Shown here: piece after piece, positions 16,085 to 26,887 of the stretch | Layout of the letters: each line of letters opens with the position of its first letter | Numbering within the stretch: the stretch's first letter is position 1 | Source: Lachnospiraceae bacterium Zagget2 | GTDB lineage: Bacteria > Bacillota > Clostridia > Lachnospirales > Lachnospiraceae | Reading direction: 5' to 3' | Length of the DNA: 33,805 bases | Assembly: GCA_001941045.1 (NCBI GenBank) | Contig: MSHD01000064.1 | Location: 1 to 33,805, forward strand | Translations under genes and position numbers: made by a program | Notes under the pieces: model-generated | Databases searched by the model: none | Seen by the model: the letters and a program-made list of their open reading frames with translations, nothing else | Told to the model about the DNA's origin: nothing

Positions 16085-16840
16085 TTAGATGGCCGTCCAG
16101 CCGCCGTCGCAGGTCAGAATCGTGCCTGTTACATAGGAAGACTCCTTCGCTGCAAGGAAGACGATCGAAGAATCCAGCTCGCCCTCTCTTCCCGGACGGC
16201 ACATCGGTGTGCGGTTCTCAATAAATGCGCCCATCGCTTCCATCGCCTCCGGTCCGTTTGCCTCAGATGCGAAGAATCCCGGGCAGAGCGCGTTGACATT
16301 GACGCCCTTCGTCGCCCACTCAGTCGCCGCCTGGCGGGTCATATTGATCACGCCGCCCTTTGCAGACGCGTATGCGATCACCGGAAGCTCCTTGAGGCCG
16401 CCCTTGCCAAGGATCGAAGCGATGTTAATCACACGGCCATAGCCCTTCTCCAGCATGATCTTTCCGAAATACTTCATGCAGTAATAAGCGCCGTCCAGAT
16501 CAAGGGAGAGCACCTTGCGCCACTCCTCGTTCGGGAGCTCCTCCAGCGGAATGCAGGTGCCGCCGCCGGCGCTGTTCACGAGGATATCCACCGTTCCAAG
16601 TCCCTTCACAACCGCGTCAACCGCTGCCTGGATCTCCTCCACTTTGGTCACGTCACACTTCACCGGGAGACATTTCACACCGAGTGCCCGGATCTCCTCC
16701 GCCACGCCGTCGAGCTTCTCCTTGCGTCTTGCCAGAATCGCCACATCGGCTCCCTGCCTCGCCAGAGCCAGCGCGAACTGCCGTCCAAGACCCGCGGATG
16801 CACCCGTCACAACTGCAACATTACCTGTCAAATCAAACAT
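16085..16840 (-). CDS. Short-chain dehydrogenase/reductase (SDR), first gene of the operon
   Basis: NAD(P)-dependent oxidoreductase of 251 aa. Its cofactor loop is TGASAGLG (12-19), followed by an ARRKEK basic patch after the second strand that favours NADP(H). NSAG is at 89-92, Ser142, and Tyr157-x3-Lys161 (YASAK). The usual structural Asn of the tetrad region reads Asp (LDLDGAYY), a variant seen in gluconate/3-oxoacyl-type SDRs. It starts at ATG 16840 behind AAAGGAGGAAAAAGCG, so it is the first gene after the divergent regulatory region and lies 30 nt before the flavoenzyme. The substrate is unknown. Confidence 0.93.
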   Translation of the reverse strand: MFDLTGNVAVVTGASAGLGRQFALALARQGADVAILARRKEKLDGVAEEIRALGVKCLPVKCDVTKVEEIQAAVDAVVKGLGTVDILVNSAGGGTCIPLEELPNEEWRKVLSLDLDGAYYCMKYFGKIMLEKGYGRVINIASILGKGGLKELPVIAYASAKGGVINMTRQAATEWATKGVNVNALCPGFFASEANGPEAMEAMGAFIENRTPMCRPGREGELDSSIVFLAAKESSYVTGTILTCDGGWTAI

Positions 16841-16879
16841 CGCTTTTTCCTCCTTTTAATGGTAATTATTTTACTTTAT

Positions 16880-16885
16880 TTTATA
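16880..16885 (-). promoter_or_regulatory. Candidate -10 box of the SDR/flavoenzyme operon
   Basis: Minus-strand TATAAA about 40 nt before ATG 16840. No good -35 is present at the right distance, which would fit a promoter that needs an activator such as the divergent PucR-type protein. Confidence 0.45.
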
Positions 16886-16937
16886 GCAAACTTCTCTCCT
16901 TTTCATCGTAGAAATTCCAAATATTTTTTTTATATTT

Positions 16938-16958
16938 TTGTGCATTTGCACAATGCAA
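16938..16958. promoter_or_regulatory. Overlapping palindromes, probable operator of the PucR-type regulator
   Basis: TTGTGCA-TT-TGCACAA (16938-16953) is a perfect inverted repeat. It overlaps a second one, TTGCA-CAA-TGCAA (16946-16958). It lies centrally in the 209-nt gap between the divergent operon and regulator, upstream of both promoters. Confidence 0.7.
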
Positions 16959-16971
16959 TTTAAAAAATCAA

Positions 16972-17000
16972 TTTACGGTTTACAATATTATGTTTATAAT
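16972..17000 (+). promoter_or_regulatory. Promoter of the PucR-type regulator
   Basis: TTTACG (16972-16977), 17-nt spacer, TATAAT (16995-17000). Transcription from about 17006 excludes the upstream ATG at 16990 and supports the start at 17050. Confidence 0.7.
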
Positions 17001-17049
17001 AGGATTGACAGTTCAGGCCATGAAAAGAACAGGGGAACCGAGGTGCTCT

Positions 17050-18297
17050 ATGAAAAAGGAAGTAGATTTTCTGAAATTATATGAAGAACTCTATCAAGTT
17101 CTGCCAACCAGGAACTTTCAGGAACTCATGAATGTCTGTTACCAGACGCTCGGGATTCCGATTCTGATCGTCGATATTATGTACAATGTCCTTGGCATCG
17201 CGCCGGAGACCCCCACCGGCGATCCGCTCTGGGACTATCTTCTGGAGCATCGGGGTTACGATTCCGAGCAGGTAGCCGTCATGATTCATGACGGCATCAT
17301 TCAGTCTGTAGACGACTATGAGGCTCCCTATGTAGTCGACTGGGGTTCGCAAAAGGACTATCCAAAGCTCCAGGAAATTGTACGAATCAACAACATTGCC
17401 GAAGCCTATGTCACGCTGAACTGTGCCTCTGTGGAGATCACGCCGGATCTTATGAAGGCCATGGACATTATCCAGTCCATCTGCGCCTTTTTCCTGAGCG
17501 GCAACGAGTCCAGGGGAAATGCTCTTCACACATTTCAAAAGGTCTTTATTACGGAATTATTCAGTGGAAGAATACGGAGCAAAGAACAGCTTGCCGGCTA
17601 TTTCAATGACATGAACGAACGATATGACCCGCCTTACATTGTCACTGCTGCCATCATCCCTCACAAAAAGGGCCACCAGCTTCTTTCGGTTATCCACAAA
17701 TCTTCCCAGACACTGTGTTCCAGACAGCTGATGCTGATTCAGGATAATGTGCTTTATACACTGTACTACCAGGAAAACCCCTTTGAGGAAAGCAAGGGCT
17801 TCTTCTCGGCCCTGTCCGATCTGATCAGCCGCTTCGGCGCCAGGGTCGGAGTCAGCAATGCTTTCACTGATCTGCTGGATATCACCATCTACGAACAACA
17901 GGCAGAGACTGCTGCAGTGATCGCAGAACAACTCCATGCCCCCAAATGCATCTGTTTTTACCGGGATTATTACCTTCCGGCGCTTCTGCTCCCTCAGGTA
18001 CGCAGGATTCCAAAAGAAAGCTACATCCCCGGTGTCCTTACTGAAATTCAGAAATATGATGCGGAGTATATGACCGAATTCTTTCCGACGCTGAAAAGCT
18101 ATCTCCGCAATATGAAAAGCACAGCAGCTACTGCGAAGGAACTGCATATCCACCGCAATACGCTGCTGTACCGGATCAATCAGATGGAAGAGTTGTTTCA
18201 TATCTCTTTTAATGATTACGAAACGCTGCTCCTCCTTATGAACTGTTTCTATATGCTGGATCTGGAAGCAAGCTGCTATCCGAACAGAGAAAAATAA
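17050..18297 (+). CDS. PucR/CdaR-family transcriptional regulator
   Basis: DNA-binding regulator of 415 aa. A long N-terminal sensory part runs to about residue 330. The C-terminal PucR/CdaR helix-turn-helix has the typical form MKSTAATAKELHIHRNTLLYRI, then ETLLLLMNCFYM. I chose ATG 17050 (MKKEVDFLKL), preceded by GAGGTG; the frame is open from 16990 but that ATG lies inside the promoter. It is divergent from the SDR/flavoenzyme/MFS operon with palindromes in the shared gap, so it probably activates that operon when the substrate is present (inference). Family members typically respond to small catabolic ligands. Confidence 0.9.
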   Translation: MKKEVDFLKLYEELYQVLPTRNFQELMNVCYQTLGIPILIVDIMYNVLGIAPETPTGDPLWDYLLEHRGYDSEQVAVMIHDGIIQSVDDYEAPYVVDWGSQKDYPKLQEIVRINNIAEAYVTLNCASVEITPDLMKAMDIIQSICAFFLSGNESRGNALHTFQKVFITELFSGRIRSKEQLAGYFNDMNERYDPPYIVTAAIIPHKKGHQLLSVIHKSSQTLCSRQLMLIQDNVLYTLYYQENPFEESKGFFSALSDLISRFGARVGVSNAFTDLLDITIYEQQAETAAVIAEQLHAPKCICFYRDYYLPALLLPQVRRIPKESYIPGVLTEIQKYDAEYMTEFFPTLKSYLRNMKSTAATAKELHIHRNTLLYRINQMEELFHISFNDYETLLLLMNCFYMLDLEASCYPNREK

Positions 18298-18300
18298 CGT

Positions 18301-19119
18301 CTAGTTCAGATACTCCGTCGGGTCCACGGGCTCGCCGTCACGCAGCAGCTGAAAATACAGGTTGCTGCCCTCGCGTGTATAGTACTTGGTCGGCTCACTG
18401 ATATAGCCGATCAGGGAACCGGCTTCTACCATGTCCCCCTCCTGCACCGTGAGCTCCTTCAGCTGTCCGTAGATCGCTTCATAGCCGCTGCCGAGCGTCA
18501 TCGTGAGCGTCGTTCCGGTCTCCTCATCAACCCTGATCTCGCTCACGATTCCCTGCGCCGTGCACCAGACCTCATCACCGACTTCCGCATCGATGACGAT
18601 GGCCGGATGATACTTATACTGATTCAGCGTAGAGAAGTAAATGCTTTTGTCCATGCTGTACTCCAGGATAATCTCGCCGTCCACCGGCCACATAAGCGAA
18701 CTATTGTCCGCGAAGGAGAGAAGATTCTCGCCAGCCAGCGTTTCTTCGGCCTCCTCTGCTTCTTTCTCGGTCTCCTCCGTATTTTCCTCCTCGGGAGTCC
18801 CCTCCGCGGGCACCTGCGCGGTCACACTGTCCGTCTCCGTCCTGGCAAGTGTCGCCTCTCCGATCTCATAAATATCCTCTTCGGTTTCAATTTTTGCTTC
18901 CTCTGTCTCCTTATCCTCCGTATCCACCTGTGCCACGGTGTCTTCCGAATTCGCTGTCTCTGTCTCCTGCTCCTCCGAAGTCTCTTCTGACTCCGCAACC
19001 TGCTCCTCCGGCTCCTGTGCGGCCTGTCCGCTTCTGTAACGTTGCAGGCCGTAAATACCGGACACAGAGAGGATACAGAGACACAGCGCAAGCACAAAGC
19101 CTCTTTGCCTTTTTTGCAT
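18301..19119 (-). CDS. spoIIQ: SpoIIQ-like degenerate M23 domain protein
   Basis: Membrane-anchored forespore protein of the SpoIIQ type, 272 aa. An N-terminal transmembrane anchor (about 7-24) is followed by a long Glu/Thr-rich linker (about 30-140). A LytM/M23 fold then begins WPVDGEIILEYS and ends VDPTEYL. The metal motifs are lost: the HxGxD motif reads HPAIV and the HLHF motif reads NLYF, leaving one of four ligands. It is therefore probably structural, as known for the inactive SpoIIQ of Bacillus, which docks with SpoIIIAH between mother cell and forespore. I chose ATG 19119, behind AGAGGTGATG; the upstream ATG 19137 has no site. It lies 30 nt after the spoIID-like gene. Confidence 0.8.
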   Translation of the reverse strand: MQKRQRGFVLALCLCILSVSGIYGLQRYRSGQAAQEPEEQVAESEETSEEQETETANSEDTVAQVDTEDKETEEAKIETEEDIYEIGEATLARTETDSVTAQVPAEGTPEEENTEETEKEAEEAEETLAGENLLSFADNSSLMWPVDGEIILEYSMDKSIYFSTLNQYKYHPAIVIDAEVGDEVWCTAQGIVSEIRVDEETGTTLTMTLGSGYEAIYGQLKELTVQEGDMVEAGSLIGYISEPTKYYTREGSNLYFQLLRDGEPVDPTEYLN

Positions 19120-19149
19120 AACATCACCTCTGGTCATATTTTTACCAGA

Positions 19150-20010
19150 TCAGGGCGCTGTTATACACGTCGCTCCTTCATAGAATGCCTGCAGAATTTC
19201 CTCGCAGGTACTGCCTTCCCGCGCCATGCAGTCCGCCGTATAAAGACTGATTCCAAAGCCATGACCGCTCCCCTTCACAGTCAGATGAATCCGTCCATCC
19301 TGACAGTCCAGCCAGAAACAGCTCGACGAAAGATGCAGCAGTCCCCGCAGCTCCTCTCCCTGCCAGACCATCGCCCCCGCCGAAGCGCTGATCACATAGT
19401 CCGCTCCATCGCGCACAATTTCCAGCTCCTCCGGTGCGGCATCCGTTCCCAGGGCCTCCGCGAATTCCGCCTCGCTTAAGCGAAAGCTCTGAAGCGCGCC
19501 CTCCGCCCGGATGTCGAGCGGGCACTCCACCGATTTTATATAGGAATATTCCTCTCCGAGCAGCGCGCCGTCCCGGGTCTGTCCGGCGCTGAGCGCATGC
19601 CAGGGAAGTTCGCGATATTCCCCGTCTACTGTGACAACCTGTCCCGCCGTCTCCGCTACCACCTGATAGAGTCGCTCGTAATCACCGCTGTCCATATTCA
19701 CAGTGGCATTCTCCGTTGATTCCGTCTGCACATTATCCGATACATCCTCCGTCAGTGAGCTGTCAATACACTGTTCGCTCCGCGCCCCTGTATATTCCGT
19801 GCGAAAAATCACTGCCATCAACGCAAGTGTCTCATCGTCCATCCAGGAAAAGTCCTCCTTAAGAAGCGCGGACAACGTCTGGTATTCGAGCTCCGAAAGC
19901 CTCTTATCCTGGTGAATGCCCTCCCTCCCGCTGACCAGCAGTGTAATGGTATAAGGAAGGAACAGAATCAGGAAGCAGACCGCGAGCATATTTTTCAAAC
20001 CGGTTTTCAT
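19150..20010 (-). CDS. spoIID: SpoIID-like sporulation protein
   Basis: Membrane-anchored lytic transglycosylase family needed for forespore engulfment; 286 aa with an N-terminal transmembrane segment (about 8-27). The clear family signature is C-terminal: GSGHGFGISLYTADCMAREG, then EEILQAFYEGA. The usual E-x-LKAQAVAARTY region is present only as ETLALMAVIFRTEY and is followed by a low-complexity, acidic insertion. The protein is shorter and more divergent than textbook SpoIID, and catalytic competence is uncertain. The spoIID-spoIIQ pairing is common in Clostridia. No strong ribosome binding site precedes ATG 20010. Confidence 0.78.
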   Translation of the reverse strand: MKTGLKNMLAVCFLILFLPYTITLLVSGREGIHQDKRLSELEYQTLSALLKEDFSWMDDETLALMAVIFRTEYTGARSEQCIDSSLTEDVSDNVQTESTENATVNMDSGDYERLYQVVAETAGQVVTVDGEYRELPWHALSAGQTRDGALLGEEYSYIKSVECPLDIRAEGALQSFRLSEAEFAEALGTDAAPEELEIVRDGADYVISASAGAMVWQGEELRGLLHLSSSCFWLDCQDGRIHLTVKGSGHGFGISLYTADCMAREGSTCEEILQAFYEGATCITAP

Positions 20011-20051
20011 AGTACAGCTTATGAAATTTTACGGCCTTCTATTCAAAGAAG

Positions 20052-20084
20052 AGAGGGCTGCGCAGTCAGACCGCGCAGCCCTCT
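20052..20084 (-). terminator. Terminator after glgP
   Basis: Perfect 12-bp stem AGAGGGCTGCGC / GCGCAGCCCTCT with a nine-base loop, 16 nt after the glgP stop. The T tract on the minus strand is weak (CTTCTTTG). Confidence 0.8.
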
Positions 20085-20100
20085 CCATATCTCTATACAC

Positions 20101-22566
20101 TTATTCTTCGTTCAGCTTTACCGTCACCTTATCGAGCTTCCAGATCTCATCGACATACTCCTGAATCGTACGATCCGAGGTGAACTTGCCAGAGCAGGCC
20201 ACGTTCAGGATCGCCTTCTTCGCCCAGCCATGCTCATCACGGTAGGCGGCCTCCACACGCTTCTGCGCCTCGGCATAGGAGCGGAAATCTTTCAGGATGA
20301 AGTACGGATCCGGACGGTTGTAGCCACCGTCTACGAGCAGCGCGTTGTACAGTTCGCGGAAACGCTCCGGATCGTTCGGAGAGTACTGTCCGTTGATCAG
20401 CTGCATCAACACCTGACGGATGTCCTGATCGGTATTGAACAGCTGTGACGGATCATAGCCGCCCTGCTGCTCGAGCGCGATGACCTCGTCGGAGCTCATG
20501 CCGAAGATGAAAGCGTTCTCCTCGCCGACTTCCTCGACAATCTCGACGTTCGCGCCGTCCATCGTGCCGATCGTCACCGCACCGTTCATCATGAACTTCA
20601 TATTGCCGGTGCCGGAGGCCTCCTTGGAGGCGGTCGAGATCTGCTCGGACACGTCCGCTGCCGCAAAAATCCACTCCGCGTTCGACACACGGTAGTCCTC
20701 GATGAACACGACCTTCAGCTTTCCATTTATGGAAGCGTCGTTGTTGACGACATCCGCAACGGAATTGATCAGCTTGATCGTCAGCTTCGCGCGCTTGTAG
20801 CCCGCAGCCGCCTTCGCACCGAAGATGAAGGTCCTCGGGTAGAACTCCATATCCGGATGTTCCTTAATCTGATTATAGAGGTACATCACATGCAGGATGT
20901 TCATAAGCTGTCTCTTATATTCATGGAGACGCTTCACCTGCACGTCGAAAATCGAGCGCGGGTCGACGTCGATGCCGTTGTGCTCCTTAATATATTTTGC
21001 AAGACGCACTTTGTTCTGGTATTTGATGTTCATGAACTCGCTCTGCGCCTTCTCATCATCCGCATAGATCGCAAGTCCATGGATTTTTGAAAGATCTGTG
21101 ATCCACTCGTCTCCGACGTGCGCCGTCACCCACTTCGCGAGCAGCGGATTGCCGTGCAACAGGAAACGCCGCTGCGTGACGCCGTTCGTCTTATTATTGA
21201 ACTTCTCCGGCATCATCTCGTAGAAGTCCTTCAGTTCCTGATTCTTCAGGATCTCCGTATGGAGTCTCGCCACACCATTGACCGAGTAGCCGGCAGCAAT
21301 CGCCATATGCGCCATCTTTACCTGGCCGTCCATGATAATGGCCATCTTGCGCACTTTCTCATAATTGTTCGGGTAACGCTGCTGGATCTGCGCCACAAAG
21401 CGGCGGTTGATCTCCTCGACGATCTGATAAACTCTCGGCAGCAGTCTCGAGAAGAGCTCGATCGGCCATTTCTCCAGTGCCTCCGACATGATCGTGTGGT
21501 TCGTGTAGGCACAGGTCTTCGTCGTGACCTCCCAGGCCTCGTCCCACTCAAGATTATAATCATCCATCAGCACGCGCATCAGCTCAGCCACCGCCACCGT
21601 CGGGTGCGTGTCATTGAGCTGGAAGGTCGCCTTCTCATAGAATTTGCGGACGTCATCATGCGCTCTCATATAGCGCGCAACCGCCGCCTGCACGCTCGCG
21701 GATACGAAGAAATACTGCTGCTTCAGGCGCAGCTCCTTGCCCGCCATGTGGTTATCGTTCGGATAGAGCACCTCGACGAGGTTGCGCGCGAGATTCTCCT
21801 GCTCCACCGCCTTGCTGTACTCGCCCTTGTCAAAATGGTCAAGCTCGAAGGAGTTGATCGCCTCCGCATCCCAGATGCGCAGGGTATTGACCATGTTATT
21901 GCCATAGCCGACGATCGGCAGATCAACCGGAACCGCAAGTACCGACTGATATCCCTCCTGAATGAAATAGTTCTTGCCATCGCGATGCTCCACGCGCACG
22001 TAACCGCCGAACTTGACCGTCTTCGCGTACTCCGGACGGCGCAGCTCGAATGGATTGCCATTCTTCAGCCACATATCCGGCACCTCAACCTGGTAGCCGT
22101 CGCGGATCTCCTGCTTGAACATACCATAGCGATAACGGATACCGCAGCCGTAGGCCGCGTAGCCGAGCGTTGCCAGAGAATCCAGGAAGCAGGCCGCCAG
22201 GCGGCCGAGGCCACCGTTGCCGAGCGCTGCGTCGGGTTCCTGATCCTCGATCACATCAAGATCAAGGCCGATCTCCTTCAGGGCCTCCTTGACCTCATCG
22301 TAGAAGGTCAGATTGATCAGATTATTTCCCAGGGCACGGCCCATCAGGAATTCCATTGACATGTAATAAACGATCTTCGGATCGGAACGCTCAAACTCTT
22401 TCTGTGATGCAATCCAGGCATCCATGATCGCGTCCTTCACCGCATAACCCACCGCCTGGAAGATCTGCTGCTGCGTCGCCTCCTCGATCTCCCTGCGGAA
22501 CAACGTACGGACATTATACTTTACGCTTCGAATAAAGAACTCTTTGTTGAAGTTTCGTTTCGACAT
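20101..22566 (-). CDS. glgP: Glycogen/starch/maltodextrin phosphorylase
   Basis: Cytoplasmic PLP enzyme (GT35) that releases glucose-1-phosphate from alpha-1,4-glucans. At 821 aa it has normal length. Visible motifs are GNGGLGRLAACFLDS near the active site, NDTHPTVAVAELMR, and the PLP-lysine region EASGTGNMKFMMNGA with the lysine near residue 655. It starts at ATG 22566 behind GAGGAGG. It lies 17 nt after ileS with no terminator between, so it is probably cotranscribed with ileS from the T-box promoter. Confidence 0.98.
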   Translation of the reverse strand: MSKRNFNKEFFIRSVKYNVRTLFRREIEEATQQQIFQAVGYAVKDAIMDAWIASQKEFERSDPKIVYYMSMEFLMGRALGNNLINLTFYDEVKEALKEIGLDLDVIEDQEPDAALGNGGLGRLAACFLDSLATLGYAAYGCGIRYRYGMFKQEIRDGYQVEVPDMWLKNGNPFELRRPEYAKTVKFGGYVRVEHRDGKNYFIQEGYQSVLAVPVDLPIVGYGNNMVNTLRIWDAEAINSFELDHFDKGEYSKAVEQENLARNLVEVLYPNDNHMAGKELRLKQQYFFVSASVQAAVARYMRAHDDVRKFYEKATFQLNDTHPTVAVAELMRVLMDDYNLEWDEAWEVTTKTCAYTNHTIMSEALEKWPIELFSRLLPRVYQIVEEINRRFVAQIQQRYPNNYEKVRKMAIIMDGQVKMAHMAIAAGYSVNGVARLHTEILKNQELKDFYEMMPEKFNNKTNGVTQRRFLLHGNPLLAKWVTAHVGDEWITDLSKIHGLAIYADDEKAQSEFMNIKYQNKVRLAKYIKEHNGIDVDPRSIFDVQVKRLHEYKRQLMNILHVMYLYNQIKEHPDMEFYPRTFIFGAKAAAGYKRAKLTIKLINSVADVVNNDASINGKLKVVFIEDYRVSNAEWIFAAADVSEQISTASKEASGTGNMKFMMNGAVTIGTMDGANVEIVEEVGEENAFIFGMSSDEVIALEQQGGYDPSQLFNTDQDIRQVLMQLINGQYSPNDPERFRELYNALLVDGGYNRPDPYFILKDFRSYAEAQKRVEAAYRDEHGWAKKAILNVACSGKFTSDRTIQEYVDEIWKLDKVTVKLNEE

Positions 22567-22583
22567 CTTTAAGCCTCCTCGTA

Positions 22584-25739
<3,156 letters not shown>

Positions 25740-25765
25740 CTTTCACTCCTCCTTGAAAACAAATT

Positions 25766-25888
25766 AGAATGCGCCTTGGCGCATTCTCGCGCCGAGCGCG
25801 GTCGCTTTAGCGACATAATTCGTTACGCGCGAGTGCGCATCCTGATGGCCATTTTCATTCATAGGAAAGATTTCCTATGAATGAAAAT
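25766..25888. repeat. Palindrome-rich insert in the ileS leader
   Basis: Between the T-box terminator and the ileS start lie several perfect palindromes. One is a 22-bp unit centred on CC-TT-GG (25766-25787), and another is GTCGCT-TT-AGCGAC (25801-25814). A 7-bp inverted pair CTCGCGC/GCGCGAG (25786-25792 and 25827-25833) encloses the second. A third has 18-bp perfect arms around GA (25851-25868, 25871-25888). No reading frame spans it. It resembles a dispersed palindromic element or a small non-autonomous insertion. Confidence 0.75.
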
Positions 25889-25891
25889 AGC

Positions 25892-26143
25892 CTCCCGTCC
25901 TGCAACAGGACGGGAGACCAATATCTGCCCGTTTAAAAACCACCTCTTACAACATACCAGCATATGCGTCCCGATAACGGCGGGAACCCGTCGGCGCCTA
26001 CTCAGAAATCTTTCCACCGAATCCTTTCAGCCCGCGGCTCGGAAGTGATCTTCGGATATCCGTCTACTCTGACCGGGCTTGCACCCTCCCCGGCTCGCTG
26101 CACATTTGAACGGTTCCTACTGTCTTCGTCAATGCCTTTTTCT
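25892..26143 (-). ncRNA. Isoleucine T-box riboswitch leader of ileS
   Basis: Minus-strand leader with T-box layout. A GACGAAGACAGTAGG start comes first, then a Stem I distal region (GAGCCGGGGAGGGTGCAAG), then the specifier region GAAGATCACTTCCGAG with an ATC (Ile) codon. A Stem III-like GAGTAGGCGCCGACGGG and an AGAGGTGG element that can meet the tRNA acceptor end follow. It ends in an 11-bp terminator hairpin (arms 25892-25902 and 25906-25916). The ACGGG at 25928-25932 (minus) can pair with CCCGT in that hairpin, giving the antiterminator. The T-box motif is divergent from the usual consensus. Confidence 0.86.
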
Positions 26144-26150
26144 CTTGGCA

Positions 26151-26180
26151 ATTATAAGGTGGAAACTTCCGGTTTGTCAA
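26151..26180 (-). promoter_or_regulatory. Promoter of the T-box/ileS/glgP transcript
   Basis: Minus strand TTGACA (26180-26175), 18-nt spacer, TATAAT (26156-26151). It lies just downstream of the response-regulator stop. Confidence 0.85.
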
Positions 26181-26197
26181 GGGGTGCTGCGCGAAAA

Positions 26198-26887
26198 TTA
26201 TACCTTAAAGCGGTACCCTACTCCCCATATCGTCTCGATATACTGGGGCTTCGCCGTGTTGAACTCGATCTTCTCGCGAATCTTCTTGATATGAACGGTG
26301 ACGGTCGCGATATCCCCGATCGATTCCATATCCCAGATCTTGCTGAAAAGCTCCTCCTTCGTGAAGACATGATTCGGATTCTGTGCGAGGAAAGTCAGAA
26401 GGTCGTACTCCTTTGAAGTAAAGGCCTTCTCCTCTCCGTTCACCCACACCCTTCTGGCGGTCTTATCGATCTTGATACCGCGGATCTCGATAACTTCATT
26501 TTCCTGGATGCCGCTGCCGACCAGCCGCTCGTAGCGCGCCAGATGTGCCTTGACGCGCGCCACCAGCTCGCTCGGGCTGAAAGGCTTTGTCATGTAATCA
26601 TCCGCACCAAGTCCCAGGCCGCGGATCTTATCAATATCGTCCTTCTTGGCCGAAACCATGATGACCGGAATGTCCTTTTTCGCACGAATATTTTTGCAGA
26701 TCTCAAAGCCGTCCACACCGGGCAGCATCAGATCGAGGATGATCAGGTCAAAATCTTCCTCCAGCGCACGCTGCATCCCGACGTCGCCTCTCTGCTCGAT
26801 CTCCACCTCAAAGCCGCTCAGCTCCAGGTAATCCTTCTCCAGATCGGCGATGGACTCTTCGTCCTCGATAATTAAAAGTTTACTCAC
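26198..26887 (-). CDS. OmpR/PhoB-family response regulator
   Basis: Two-component output protein, 229 aa. The receiver domain has the acidic pair at 9-10, phospho-acceptor Asp52 (LIILDLMLPG), and the conserved TKPFS lysine loop. A C-terminal winged helix (FTSKEYDLLTFLAQNP, VTVHIKKIREKIE, WGVGYRF) binds DNA. The start is GTG 26887 behind GGAGG, and the gene overlaps the 3' end of the kinase gene by 8 nt, so the pair is translationally coupled. The regulated genes and stimulus are unknown. Confidence 0.95.
   Translation of the reverse strand: MSKLLIIEDEESIADLEKDYLELSGFEVEIEQRGDVGMQRALEEDFDLIILDLMLPGVDGFEICKNIRAKKDIPVIMVSAKKDDIDKIRGLGLGADDYMTKPFSPSELVARVKAHLARYERLVGSGIQENEVIEIRGIKIDKTARRVWVNGEEKAFTSKEYDLLTFLAQNPNHVFTKEELFSKIWDMESIGDIATVTVHIKKIREKIEFNTAKPQYIETIWGVGYRFKV

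Noticed and set aside
12003-16840. A bile-acid 7-dehydroxylation (bai) operon
   Set aside because: There is a BaiCD-like flavoenzyme, SDRs and an MFS carrier, but no CoA ligase, 7-dehydratase or CoA-transferase. Similarity at the fold level does not justify the name.
16990-17049. Upstream start codon for the PucR-type regulator
   Set aside because: It lies inside the probable promoter, upstream of the predicted transcription start, and has no ribosome binding site.
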